64,000 nt of DNA from Rhodobacterales bacterium HKCCE3408 (GTDB lineage Bacteria > Pseudomonadota > Alphaproteobacteria > Rhodobacterales > Rhodobacteraceae), in contig WVSN01000008.1 of NCBI GenBank assembly GCA_015689705.1, positions 110,398 through 174,397 on the forward strand, written 5' to 3'. Both the position numbers and the translations under genes were made by a program. Positions within the stretch are counted from its first letter, which is position 1. Each line of letters starts with the position of its first letter. This document shows, piece by piece, positions 6,702-15,949 of this stretch. The notes beneath the pieces were generated by a model. The model ran no database searches. It was given only the letters and a program-made list of their open reading frames with translations, and was not told the origin of the DNA.

Positions 6702-8693
6702 ATGCAACTCGACACCGTCTCCAGCTTTGAAGCGCTCTTCGCCCTTCTCGCGCTGATCGCATTCGCCGCCCTGGTCTTCCGTATCGTCCCCGTCGGAACG
6801 GCGCCCGTCCCGGCGCATCGGTTCAGCGAGGCCGAGATCAGGGCGCATGATGGCGCGCTGCCGAAATACCTGCTGGTATCCTTCGCCGCGCTCACTGTCG
6901 GCGGCGTGCACCTGGCGGTGCGGAGCATACCGCCGGTGGCGGACTGGCTGATGCGGGGCGGCTATGGCGGCCACCTGGCGCGCGAGATCGCGTACAGTCA
7001 CATGACGATCGTGATGGGCGGCACTGTCGCCCTGACCGGGCTCAGCTGGTACGTCCTTCCGCGCATCCTCAGGCGGCCGCTCTACAGCGAGACACTGGCC
7101 GAAATCGCCTTCTGGGCCACCGTCGCCGGCGCGCTCGGGTTCTATCTCGCCAACCTCATTGGCGGGGCGAGCATGGCCGCGCTGCTGAACGCAGGTCGAA
7201 CCGAGGCGCAGATCGATGACTCGGTCGGTCTCTGGCGCAACCTCGCGACCGGATTGTCGGCGACCGTGATGGGGATCGGTTACTGGACATACGTCATCAA
7301 TGTCTTCGTCACGATCCTCGGCGCCCGCCGGGCGGACGGCCCCCGACCGCATCGGCACCTTGCGAAATTCTTCTTCGTGGGCGCTGCGGCGCTCTTCGTG
7401 GGAACGGTTCAGGGTGTGCTGCAGGTCGTGCCGGAAAACGTCGAATGGCTGCACGCCGCCGGCGCGGCCGGACGGCTCATCGACCCGATATCGCATGCGC
7501 ACGTGAACCTGATCACCGGGGTCCTGTCGATCCTCGCGGGCGTGGTATTCTACGTGACCCGAAGTGGCGACGACGCCCAGCGCATGCGTGACCGTCGCGT
7601 CGAGACAGTCGTGTTCTGGGCCCTGGTGCCCGCTTCGGCCGCCTTCTACATCGTCTTTCTCTACCTCGGTTTCGCGGAGGGCCATCTGATCGTCGGTCAG
7701 GGCCTGTCCGCCAGCGCCGCAGAGGCGCGGCTTGGATGGCAGCACGATGTGCTCATCGCCACCACAGGTACCCTCACCTTTCTCGCCATCTGGCTGTTCT
7801 TGTGGGTCACTTTACGGCGGCTCATCCGGGCGCGCCCGGCCGGCTCCGTCATGATCGGCTTCGGACTTGGCCTGCTTGCGCTCGGCACGTTGCATGGCGT
7901 CGCCCAGACGATGCCTGTCATCCACGACTGGATGGAGGCGGCAGGTCCGGCCGAGGACAGCATCGCGGGGGCCCACGCTCAGATCAACATCATCGGCGGC
8001 GTGCTTCTTATGCTGCTCGGCAGCGGGCTGTCCGTCGGGGCACCGATGCTGCCCGACGCGCTGCCGCGCGGGCTGCTCCGGCGGACGGGCCTGGCAATGG
8101 GTGCCGGCGCTCTCGCCTATTACGCATCGGCCTTGGCGGCTGCGCTGATCGCCGGGTCTCAGATCGCCGGCAACGATGCGAGTGCGATCGAGGCACTCTC
8201 GCGCGCGACCAACGCCACCGCCGTCGGAACGGTCGGCGGAGCGCTTCTGTACACGGTTGGCGCAGCTGTCGCGCTTCAGGCGATCTGGCGGTCGACCGGC
8301 GACGTCCGGCGCGCGGGTTGGGACCAGTTCAAGCGCGCCATCGCCCGCAACAACACTTCGTCCGAAAGCTGGCGACAGCAGGTGCCGTACTGGACGTTTG
8401 TCCTGCCCGAGTTTCTCTCTGCGATGTTCGGCTTCCCCGGCGTTGGCTGGCTTCTGAGCGGCCGGGCGATGATCGGTGGGCCCCTCATCCTCGCCGGTCA
8501 GGCCACGGCCTGGGCGATCCTGCCGATATTGCTGTCGCCGTTCGGCGAGCACAGCCTGCCGCAACTGACGCCGACCTTGCTCGAAAGCTACCTGGTGGCG
8601 ACGGCCGTGCTGTCTGCCACGGCCCTGTGGTTCGTCGCCGTGCGAAACCGGCAGGCCGTGAAGCAAGGCGGCCGGGCATCGTCACCCGGATAA
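6702..8693 (+). CDS. Large membrane protein related to heme-copper oxidase subunit I, with a triplicated His module
   Basis: The 663-residue protein has about 14 predicted membrane helices. A module of the form G-[TV]-x-[QH]-x-V-...-P-...-W-...-G-...-[SA]-H-[MA] appears three times: about residues 67-121 (ending AYSHMTIVMGG), 234-287 (ending ISHAHVNLITG) and 395-447 (ending AGAHAQINIIGG). The second copy matches the helix IX-X region of CcoN/NorB-type subunits, including the HxH pair at 265/267. The CuB His-His pair and active-site tyrosine are absent, so it is unlikely to be catalytic in the usual way. It may bind heme and act as an additional electron-transfer subunit. It is the last gene of the oxidase operon. 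COG3278-like annotation would be expected. Confidence 0.7.
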   Translation: MQLDTVSSFEALFALLALIAFAALVFRIVPVGTAPVPAHRFSEAEIRAHDGALPKYLLVSFAALTVGGVHLAVRSIPPVADWLMRGGYGGHLAREIAYSHMTIVMGGTVALTGLSWYVLPRILRRPLYSETLAEIAFWATVAGALGFYLANLIGGASMAALLNAGRTEAQIDDSVGLWRNLATGLSATVMGIGYWTYVINVFVTILGARRADGPRPHRHLAKFFFVGAAALFVGTVQGVLQVVPENVEWLHAAGAAGRLIDPISHAHVNLITGVLSILAGVVFYVTRSGDDAQRMRDRRVETVVFWALVPASAAFYIVFLYLGFAEGHLIVGQGLSASAAEARLGWQHDVLIATTGTLTFLAIWLFLWVTLRRLIRARPAGSVMIGFGLGLLALGTLHGVAQTMPVIHDWMEAAGPAEDSIAGAHAQINIIGGVLLMLLGSGLSVGAPMLPDALPRGLLRRTGLAMGAGALAYYASALAAALIAGSQIAGNDASAIEALSRATNATAVGTVGGALLYTVGAAVALQAIWRSTGDVRRAGWDQFKRAIARNNTSSESWRQQVPYWTFVLPEFLSAMFGFPGVGWLLSGRAMIGGPLILAGQATAWAILPILLSPFGEHSLPQLTPTLLESYLVATAVLSATALWFVAVRNRQAVKQGGRASSPG

Positions 8694-8873
8694 TCATGGC
8701 CGCCGGGCCAGCGGGCGCTAATTCCCGGTGCGTCGGAGCCCATGGTCGCTCTCGGCCGGAACGTACGCGGATCCCGCGACCGCCGCACGGCGATCGAGAT
8801 CCCGGTCACTTCCCTGCGAGGTCACCGGTGCAGAGGTACCCTACCCGCTTGATCCCACCGCTGGATGCGTTAT

Positions 8874-8893
8874 GTGAATGAATGTTCATTCAC
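8874..8893. promoter_or_regulatory. Palindromic operator at the TetR gene start
   Basis: The arms GTGAATGAA and TTCATTCAC are perfect complements separated by TG. This is the form of TetR-family operators (TGAATG...CATTCA) seen ahead of self-regulated TetR-RND efflux operons. It overlaps the first candidate start codon (8878) of the TetR gene, so the regulator would repress its own transcription and that of the downstream pump. The in-frame GTG at 8908 may then be the true start. The interval 8694-8877 shows nothing else. Confidence 0.7.
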
Positions 8894-9558
8894 CCGCCGG
8901 ATGCCCCGTGAACCGCGCCACGCCAAGCTATCCTCTCGAGATCGATCCCCTCGCCTCGCCTCGCGCCGTCGAGATCCTCGACCGGTGCCGCGACGTGTTC
9001 GTTGCCAAAGGGTTCGAGGGGGCCTCCATGAAGGATCTGGCGCAGGCCGCCGACATGAGCGCGGGCAATTTCTATCGCTATTTCCGATCGAAAGACGCGA
9101 TCATCGAGGCGATGGTCGCGCATGACCTCACCGAAGTCGATGCGGCAATGCGCACGATCATGGACGCGCCCGACCCGCGCGAGATGCTGCTCGCCGTCCT
9201 CGCCCAGCGGATCGACGACGTCGCCTGCCGCTCGGACGGGGCCATCTGGGCCGAGATCGAGGCGGCCGCCATCCGCCGCCCGGCCGTCCGCGAAAGCCTC
9301 GAACGGCTCGAGGCGACCATCGCCCGCAGCTTCACCCGCGTCTTCGCCCGCATTACCGGCCTGCCCGAAGACGAGGCGCAGGCGAAATTCAAGGCTCACG
9401 CGCAGCTGCTGATCGTCGTGGTCAAGGGCGTGACCGTCCAGATGGGACGCGGCCACGAGGCCGCCGCCGACCATTCCGAGCTTCGCCGCATCGTCCTGCG
9501 TACCGTCAGACAGCTTCTCGACGACGTCGCAGCTTCTTCGAGGGATCCGTCCGTATGA
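8878..9558 (+). CDS. TetR/AcrR-family repressor of the adjacent RND efflux operon
   Basis: This protein of up to 226 residues has an N-terminal helix-turn-helix: AVEILDRCRDVFVAKGFEG, then MKDLAQAADMSAGNFYRYFRSK, the classic TetR recognition helix ending in YRYF-x-SK. The C-terminal all-helical ligand pocket (about residues 85-220) is family-typical in length. The ATG at 8878 falls inside the palindromic operator; the GTG at 8908 (MNRATPSYPLEID...) is an alternative start. It overlaps the adaptor gene by four bases (ATGA), so regulator, adaptor and pump form one transcript. It should release its operator when bound by a pump substrate. Confidence 0.9.
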   Translation: MNVHSPAGCPVNRATPSYPLEIDPLASPRAVEILDRCRDVFVAKGFEGASMKDLAQAADMSAGNFYRYFRSKDAIIEAMVAHDLTEVDAAMRTIMDAPDPREMLLAVLAQRIDDVACRSDGAIWAEIEAAAIRRPAVRESLERLEATIARSFTRVFARITGLPEDEAQAKFKAHAQLLIVVVKGVTVQMGRGHEAAADHSELRRIVLRTVRQLLDDVAASSRDPSV

Positions 9559-10751
9559 CCCGTTTGTCATTCGTTTTTGCCATGTTCGCCGTCGTGGCGA
9601 TGCCCGCATTCGCGCAGGAGCATGGCACAGAGGCGCCGGCGGCGACCGAGCAGAGCGCGCCCACGATCACCGTCGCCGAAGCCGTGACGGGAACGGTTCG
9701 CGACACGGTCTTCGCTTCGGGGGTTTTCGAGCCGGTCGAAAACGTTTCGGTCGCGCCACTGGTCGAGGGGCAGCAGATCGAGGAGCTGTTCGCGCAGGTC
9801 GGCGATCGGGTCGAAGCGGGCCAGGTGCTGGCCCGGCTGTCGGACGCTGCTCTGCGCCTGCAGGAAAGCCAGCTCGAGGCCAGCCGCGCCTCGGCCGAGG
9901 CCGCGGTCGCACAAGCCCGGGCGAGCCTGGCCGAAGCACAGGCCGCGGCCGATGAAGCGGTGCGTGTACGCGACCGGACCGTATCGCTCGCCGCCGACGG
10001 CACGACCTCGCGTGCGGCGGCCGACCAGGCCGAGGCCAGCGCCGCGACCGCGCTCGCCCGCGTCGAGGCCGCGCAGCAGGGCCTCGCGGCCGCCGAAGCG
10101 CAGATCCGGGTGGCCGAAGCGCAGATTGCCGATGTCGCCCTGAATCTTCAGCGAACCGATGTGGTAACGCCGGTCGCCGGGATCGTGAGCGTCCGGAATG
10201 CACAAGTCGGTGCCATAGCCTCGGCCGCCGGTCAGCCGATGTTCGTCATCATCCGAGACGGCCTTCTCGAACTGCAGGCCGACGTGTCCGAAAGCGACCT
10301 TCTGAAGCTGGATGTGGGCCAGACCGTTGACCTGCGCCCGGTCGGGCTGCGCCAGTCACTCGACGGGGTGGTCCGCCTGGTCGAGCCTACCGTCGATACG
10401 ATGACCCGGCTTGGCCGCGTCCGCATCTCGCTCACCGAGCCGGAGCGCGTGCGCGCCGGCCTCTTCGCCGAGGCCGAGATCCTCGTCGAGGAGCACGAGG
10501 CGCTGACCCTGCCGGTTACAGCGGTCGCGGCGCCGAACGATGGCGCGGGCGAGAGCGTGCTGCGCGTGACCGCGGATGGAAGCGTGGAGCTGGTCGAGGT
10601 GACGACCGGTATCCGCGACGGTGGCACCGTCGAGATTCTCGAGGGTCTTTCGCCCGGCGACCGCGTGGTCGCACGCGCCCGCGCCTTCGTGCGGCCGGGC
10701 GACACGATAAACCCGGTACCGGCCGAACCGGTCGCGCTGTCGTCGAACTGA
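9555..10751 (+). CDS. RND efflux periplasmic adaptor (HlyD/MFP family)
   Basis: The 398-residue protein carries a signal peptide ending AFA-QE at about residue 21. It has the standard adaptor order: a split lipoyl domain (VSVAPLVEGQQIEELFAQVGDRVEAGQVLARL and TPVAGIVSVRNAQVG), a long Ala/Glu-rich helical hairpin between them (about residues 95-195), then beta-barrel and membrane-proximal domains. It should bridge the inner-membrane pump encoded next to an outer-membrane channel in the periplasm. No outer-membrane channel gene is in this operon, so a TolC-like protein from elsewhere is implied. Confidence 0.9.
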   Translation: MTRLSFVFAMFAVVAMPAFAQEHGTEAPAATEQSAPTITVAEAVTGTVRDTVFASGVFEPVENVSVAPLVEGQQIEELFAQVGDRVEAGQVLARLSDAALRLQESQLEASRASAEAAVAQARASLAEAQAAADEAVRVRDRTVSLAADGTTSRAAADQAEASAATALARVEAAQQGLAAAEAQIRVAEAQIADVALNLQRTDVVTPVAGIVSVRNAQVGAIASAAGQPMFVIIRDGLLELQADVSESDLLKLDVGQTVDLRPVGLRQSLDGVVRLVEPTVDTMTRLGRVRISLTEPERVRAGLFAEAEILVEEHEALTLPVTAVAAPNDGAGESVLRVTADGSVELVEVTTGIRDGGTVEILEGLSPGDRVVARARAFVRPGDTINPVPAEPVALSSN

Positions 10752-10761
10752 GGATCCGGCC

Positions 10762-13700
10762 ATGAACTTCTCCGCCTGGTCTATCCGCAATCCGATCGCG
10801 CCGATCCTGCTGTTCGTCATGCTGATCGTGCTCGGCTACCAGTCGTTCCGCGATCTGCCGGTCACGCGCTTTCCCAACATCGACGTCCCGCTCGTGGCCA
10901 TCACGACCACGCAGTCCGGCGCCGCGCCGGCCGAGCTCGAGACCCAGGTCACGCGCGAAATCGAGGATGCGGTGGCCGGCATCGCGGGCGTGAAGAACGT
11001 CCGGTCCACGGTGATCGACGGCGTTTCGACGACCGTGGTCGAATTCCGGATGGAAGTGCCGACCGACCAGGCCGTACGCGACACGCAGGACGCGATCGAC
11101 CAGATCGTCGGAGACCTGCCCGCCGCGGCCGAGACGCCCATCGTGACCCGGATCGACGTCGAGGGACAGGCGATCATGACCTTCGCGGTCTCGTCGCCCG
11201 ACATGACCCTCGAGGAGCTTTCGTGGTTCGTCGACGACGTCATCACCCGCGGGCTGCAGGGCCAGCCCGGGATCGGGCGGATCGACCGCTACGGCGGCGC
11301 GGACCGCGAGATCCGGGTGGAGCTCGATCCGACGCGGCTCGACTCCTTCGGCATCACCGCCTCTTCGGTCAGCCAGCAATTGCGCGCGACGAACGCCGAT
11401 ATCGGCGCAGGGCGAAGCGAGATCGGCGGCTCCGAACAGGCGATCCGCACGCTCGGGGACGCGTCGACGGCCGACAGCCTGCGCGAGACGATGATCGCGC
11501 TCCCTTCGGGCCGGTTCGTGCGGCTCGGCGAACTCGGCACCGTGATCGATACCTACGAAGAGCTGCGCTCGTTCTCGCGTTTCAACGGCGACCAGGTCGT
11601 GACCTTCGCCGTGTTCCGCGCAAAGGGCGCCTCGGAGGTTTCCGTGGCGGAGGTCGTCAACGCCGAGCTCGACCGGATCCGGGCGGACCACCCAGAGGTC
11701 GGCATCACGCTCGTCGACGACACCGTCTTCTACACGTTCGGCAACTACGAAGCGGCGATGAATACGCTGTTCGAGGGCGCAATCCTCGCCATCCTCGTTG
11801 TGCTCATGTTCCTCAGGAACTGGCGCGCAACGCTGATTGCCGCCATCGCGCTGCCCCTGTCGGCGGTCCCGACCTTCTGGATCATGGACCTTCTCGGTTT
11901 CTCGCTGAACCTCGTGTCGCTTCTCGCGATCACGCTCGCGACGGGTATCCTCGTCGACGACGCTATCGTGGAGATCGAGAACATCACGAGGCACATGAGG
12001 ATGGGCAAGTCGCCCTACCGGGCGGCCATCGAGGCCGCAGACGAGATCGGCCTCGCGGTCATCGCGACCACGGCGACGATCGTGGCGGTCTTCGTACCGG
12101 TGTCGTTCATGCCCGGGATACCCGGACAGTATTTCAGCCAGTTCGGCCTGACCGTCGCGATCTCGGTCATCTTCTCGCTGATGGTGGCCCGGCTCATCAC
12201 GCCGCTGATGGCCGCCTACCTGATGCGCAGCAAAGACGCCCACCACGAGGAGCAGAAGGACGGGTGGATCATGCGCGGCTATGCGTGGCTCGTCCGCGTG
12301 ACGATGCGAGTGCGCTACCTCACGCTTCTGGGCGCCATCGGCGCACTGGCCATCTCACTCTACTTTCTTGCTCAGGTTCCGGGCAGCTTCATCCCGCCCG
12401 AGGACGTGAGCCGTATTCCGATTTCGGTCGAACTTCCGCCGGGCTCCACGCTGGAGGACACCGACCGCGCGACCGAGGCGATCCGCCAGGCGATCCTCGA
12501 TGTCGAGGGCGTTGAGAGCGTGTTCGTCCTCGGCGGCTCGTCCCCCACGGGCGACCGCGACATTCGCCGTGCCTCGGTGACGGTGCTGCTCGAACGGCTG
12601 CACCATTCGCTGGAACACCGGCTGCTGGAGGTCGGGCATGGCCTGCCCCTCATCGGCGCGCTCATCCCCGAGCCGCCGCCGGTCGGCCGGCAGGTCACGC
12701 AGACCGAAGTCGAGGCCGAGATCTTCGACCGTCTCGCCGCCATACCCGATGTGCGCGCCTACAAGCTGAACGACCGGGGCGAGCGCGACATCTCCTTCTC
12801 GATCCTGTCCCAGGACGAGGCGGCGCTGAACGAGGGCGTCGCCCGGCTCGAGGCTGCGCTTCGGGGCGATCCGTTGCTCGCCAATGTCGGCTCCGAAGGC
12901 GCGCTGCCGCGGCCCGAGGTGCAGGTCACGCCCCGGTCCGACGAGGCTGCACGGCTTGGGGTCACGACCGCCTCCATCGCCGAAACGCTGCGCGTTGCCA
13001 CTATCGGCGACTTCGACGCGCTGCTGGCAAAGGTGTCGATCGACAGCCGGCTTATCCCGGTTCGTGTCGAACTGAACGAGGACGTCGCCTCGAACCTCGC
13101 CAGGCTCGGCGCCTTGCGGGTGCCGACGGCATCCGGCGGGTCCGTCCCGCTCAACGCCGTCGCCGACATCGCCATCGCGGAGGGACCGGCAACCATCAAC
13201 CGTCTGAACCGCGAGCGGCTCGCCACGATCGGGGCGAACCTGCCGCCGGGCGTGGCGCTTGGCACCGCGACGGCGCGGTTCAACGAGATCGTGGCCGGCG
13301 TCGAGCTGCCGCCCGGTGTCAGCGTGGCCGAATCCGGCGACGCGGAGATCCAGGCGGAGCTGACGCAGAGCTTCGGCAACGCGATGATCTTCGGGCTCAT
13401 GCTCGTGCTGACGGTGCTGATCCTGCTCTTCCGGAGCGTGATCCAGCCCTTCACCATCCTGCTGTCGCTCCCACTGGCCATCGGTGGCGTGGCCGCAGGC
13501 CTGATCCTGACGAACAACGCGATCTCGATGCCCGTTCTGATCGGTATCCTGATGCTGATGGGGATCGTGACGAAGAACGCGATCCTGCTCGTCGACTTCG
13601 CGATCGAGCAGCGGGCGAAGGGGCTCGACCGGCTCGCGGCCATGGTCGAGGCGGGGCGCAAGCGGGCCCGGCCCATCGTGATGACCTCCATCGCCATGTC

Positions 13701-14031
13701 GGCCGGTATGCTGCCCTCCGCGCTTGGCGTCGGCGAGGGCGGGTCGTTCCGCGCGCCCATGGCCATCGCCGTGATCGGGGGGATCATCGTCTCCACGATC
13801 CTGTCGCTTGTCGTGGTGCCGTCCTTCTTCCTGATCATGGATGACCTGCAGCGGCTCCTGACCTGGATATTCGGACGCTTCGTCGGACGACGCGAGCAGG
13901 AGCCGCCGGTGTTCGACAACGCGGAACTGTCGCAGCGCTACGAAGCGCTGCAGGAAGAAATGGTGACGCTCAAGGCCAGGCTCGGCACGATGGACGGCAA
14001 TCCACGGGGTACGCGTCAGGCGGCCGAATAA
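10762..14031 (+). CDS. RND-family efflux pump, inner-membrane permease
   Basis: The 1089-residue length and layout match HAE1-type RND pumps: one N-terminal helix (IRNPIAPILLFVMLIVLGYQSF), two large periplasmic loops, and helices 2-6 and 8-12. The proton-relay pair is visible in TM4 near residue 399 (GILVDDAIVEIEN), and the TM10 lysine appears in GIVTKNAILLVDF. The C-terminus carries a short coiled stretch (RYEALQEEMVTLKARL). It should export amphipathic compounds or solvents by proton antiport together with the adaptor. Substrates cannot be read from sequence. Confidence 0.92.
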   Translation: MNFSAWSIRNPIAPILLFVMLIVLGYQSFRDLPVTRFPNIDVPLVAITTTQSGAAPAELETQVTREIEDAVAGIAGVKNVRSTVIDGVSTTVVEFRMEVPTDQAVRDTQDAIDQIVGDLPAAAETPIVTRIDVEGQAIMTFAVSSPDMTLEELSWFVDDVITRGLQGQPGIGRIDRYGGADREIRVELDPTRLDSFGITASSVSQQLRATNADIGAGRSEIGGSEQAIRTLGDASTADSLRETMIALPSGRFVRLGELGTVIDTYEELRSFSRFNGDQVVTFAVFRAKGASEVSVAEVVNAELDRIRADHPEVGITLVDDTVFYTFGNYEAAMNTLFEGAILAILVVLMFLRNWRATLIAAIALPLSAVPTFWIMDLLGFSLNLVSLLAITLATGILVDDAIVEIENITRHMRMGKSPYRAAIEAADEIGLAVIATTATIVAVFVPVSFMPGIPGQYFSQFGLTVAISVIFSLMVARLITPLMAAYLMRSKDAHHEEQKDGWIMRGYAWLVRVTMRVRYLTLLGAIGALAISLYFLAQVPGSFIPPEDVSRIPISVELPPGSTLEDTDRATEAIRQAILDVEGVESVFVLGGSSPTGDRDIRRASVTVLLERLHHSLEHRLLEVGHGLPLIGALIPEPPPVGRQVTQTEVEAEIFDRLAAIPDVRAYKLNDRGERDISFSILSQDEAALNEGVARLEAALRGDPLLANVGSEGALPRPEVQVTPRSDEAARLGVTTASIAETLRVATIGDFDALLAKVSIDSRLIPVRVELNEDVASNLARLGALRVPTASGGSVPLNAVADIAIAEGPATINRLNRERLATIGANLPPGVALGTATARFNEIVAGVELPPGVSVAESGDAEIQAELTQSFGNAMIFGLMLVLTVLILLFRSVIQPFTILLSLPLAIGGVAAGLILTNNAISMPVLIGILMLMGIVTKNAILLVDFAIEQRAKGLDRLAAMVEAGRKRARPIVMTSIAMSAGMLPSALGVGEGGSFRAPMAIAVIGGIIVSTILSLVVVPSFFLIMDDLQRLLTWIFGRFVGRREQEPPVFDNAELSQRYEALQEEMVTLKARLGTMDGNPRGTRQAAE

Positions 14032-14115
14032 CGCGCGTGGCGGCTCCGGTACAGGGGCCGTCTCCGGGACCCGCGGGCATCAGCCCGGAGCGCTCGCGCG
14101 GGCCCGAGGAACAGC

Positions 14116-14703
14116 TCAGCCCGGCAGCCCGACCAGGAAGGCGATCAACTCACCGGTTCCCCGCGCGCCGGTCTTGCGCAGCATCCGCGACCTGTGGGCT
14201 TCGATGGTGCGGGGCGAGTTGCCGAGGCGCGCCGCGATCTCCTTGTTGGTGAGCCCCTGCACGATGAGCGTCGCGATCTCGCGCTCCCGCGTGGTCAGTT
14301 CGACGACCCTGCGCTGATGCGACAGATCGACGAAGGACCAGACGCAATGGGCGAATACATCGCCCTCGCCGAGCGAGCGGCCGTGAACCTGGCACCAGAA
14401 CAGGCTGCCGTCCCGCCGTTTCATGATCCGGTTGTCGCGATACAAAGGGCCTGACCGCATTTCCGCGCGCCCGCGCTCACCCAGATCGACGAATTCCCGG
14501 TTGGACGGATAGAGCGCCGCGATCGACTTGCCTGCCAGTTCCGCGGCCTCGTATCCGAACATCGCCGCGAAGGCGTCGTTGCAGGTCTCGACGAGGCGGT
14601 AGCGCGTGACGACCAGCCCGATCGGGGCGTTGTCGAACCCAAGACAAGCGATGTCTTCCAAACTCACGCTCCCTTCCCGTCCAGATAGCGTAATCGCACG
14701 CAT
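14116..14703 (-). CDS. PAS-LuxR transcriptional regulator
   Basis: The start is set at the ATG at 14703 (MRAITLSGREGS), because the upstream extension reads as a shadow of the divergent thiolase leader. The 195-residue protein has a PAS domain at about residues 20-125 (FDNAPIGLVVTRYRLVETCNDAFAAMFGY split over its core; RRDGSLFWCQVHG) and a C-terminal LuxR-type helix-turn-helix (TTREREIATLIVQGLTNKEIA, then RTIEAHRSRMLRK). It lacks a phosphoacceptor domain, so it likely senses a small molecule through PAS. It diverges from the thiolase-ligase pair with a 73-base gap and may control it. Confidence 0.85.
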   Translation of the reverse strand: MRAITLSGREGSVSLEDIACLGFDNAPIGLVVTRYRLVETCNDAFAAMFGYEAAELAGKSIAALYPSNREFVDLGERGRAEMRSGPLYRDNRIMKRRDGSLFWCQVHGRSLGEGDVFAHCVWSFVDLSHQRRVVELTTREREIATLIVQGLTNKEIAARLGNSPRTIEAHRSRMLRKTGARGTGELIAFLVGLPG

Positions 14704-14776
14704 ATGCAGGCATCCGGCGCGCGGACATACTCCGCATGACGACCATACCTCGGACGGTCGGACGGGAGGAGCGGAG

Positions 14777-15949
14777 ATGACGGATGCACTGATCGTCGGG
14801 TGGGGCCATACCCGTTTCGGGCGACGCGACGACATGGGGATCGAGTCCCTCATACATGCCGCGGCGCGGGAAGCGATCGACCATGCCGGGATCGACCCGG
14901 GCGAAATCGATGCGGTCTGGTTGGGAAACTACAACAACGGTCTGGTGCCGGACGGCTTCATCGCGTCGATGGCGCTGAACCTCGACCCGGCGATGCGGTT
15001 CAAGCCGGCAACGCGGGTCGAAAACGCCTGCGCCTCCGGGTCCGCCGCGGTCCATTCTGCGCGGACCGCGATCAGGGCCGGCGACGCGCGGGTGGCGCTG
15101 GTCATCGGGGTGGAGAAGATGACGGGCGGGGATACGCGATCAGCGACCGCCGCCCTGTCGGGCGCGAGCTATCAGCCGGAAGAGGCCGGACTGTCGTTCC
15201 CGCAGGTCTTCGCGCTGATCGCCGAGGCCTATTTCAGCCGGTACGGCGATCACAGGCGCAGCCTCGCCGAGATCGCCGTGAAGAACCACGCCAACGCGAT
15301 GAACAACCCGCTGGCGCATCTGCGCAAACCACTCGATGTCGATACCTGCCTCGCCGACGAGTCCGGCAATCCCGTCATCGCGCCCCCGCTGCGCCTGACC
15401 GATTGCTCGCCGATCAGCGACGGGGCCGCGGCGATGATCATGGTGCGCGACGACGCGGCGGCTGATTTTCCGCGGGCCGTGGGATTTCGGGCCGCCGTGC
15501 AGGTCAACGACCTCATGCCGATGTCGCGCCGCGATCTGCTGGCCTTCGAGGGCCCGGCCGAAGCCTTCCGCCGCGCGTTCGCGGAGGCGGGGATCGACGT
15601 CCGGGATCTCGATTTCGCCGAGGTGCACGACTGCTTCACCATCGCGGAACTACTGATCTACGAGGCCATGGGCCTGGCGCCACCGGGTCGCGGCCGCGCC
15701 GCGCTTGACGACGGGCTGGTCGCCGCCGACGGGCCCCTGCCCGTCAACCTGTCCGGCGGCCTGAAGGCCAAGGGGCACCCGGTCGGCGCGACCGGCGTGT
15801 CGATGCACGTCATCGCCGCCCGGCAACTCACAGGTCAGTCGGGCGCCATGCAGAAACCGGGGGCGGAGCTCGGCTGTGTCTTCAACATGGGCGGTACGGC
15901 CGTCGCCAACTACTGCTCGATCCTCGAGCCGCGGAGGGCGGGCCGGTGA
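14777..15949 (+). CDS. Thiolase-family acetyl-CoA acetyltransferase (SCP2-like type)
   Basis: The start is at 14777 (MTDALIVGWGHTRFG), with GGAGCGGAG just upstream. The 390-residue protein has the thiolase nucleophile Cys85 in ENACASGSAAVHS, the histidine motif EVHDCFT, and the C-terminal GGLKAKGHPVGATG loop. Members of this branch cleave or form beta-ketoacyl-CoA; some relatives accept unusual substrates. It overlaps the acyl-CoA ligase by four bases, so the pair probably acts in one pathway: activation of an acid, then thiolytic cleavage. The substrate is not known. Confidence 0.88.
   Translation: MTDALIVGWGHTRFGRRDDMGIESLIHAAAREAIDHAGIDPGEIDAVWLGNYNNGLVPDGFIASMALNLDPAMRFKPATRVENACASGSAAVHSARTAIRAGDARVALVIGVEKMTGGDTRSATAALSGASYQPEEAGLSFPQVFALIAEAYFSRYGDHRRSLAEIAVKNHANAMNNPLAHLRKPLDVDTCLADESGNPVIAPPLRLTDCSPISDGAAAMIMVRDDAAADFPRAVGFRAAVQVNDLMPMSRRDLLAFEGPAEAFRRAFAEAGIDVRDLDFAEVHDCFTIAELLIYEAMGLAPPGRGRAALDDGLVAADGPLPVNLSGGLKAKGHPVGATGVSMHVIAARQLTGQSGAMQKPGAELGCVFNMGGTAVANYCSILEPRRAGR

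Noticed and set aside
14704..14853. Upstream extension of the PAS-LuxR gene to 14853
   Set aside because: It would overlap the thiolase start and ribosome site by more than 70 bases and adds Pro/Arg-rich text with no domain; the ATG at 14703 gives the standard protein.
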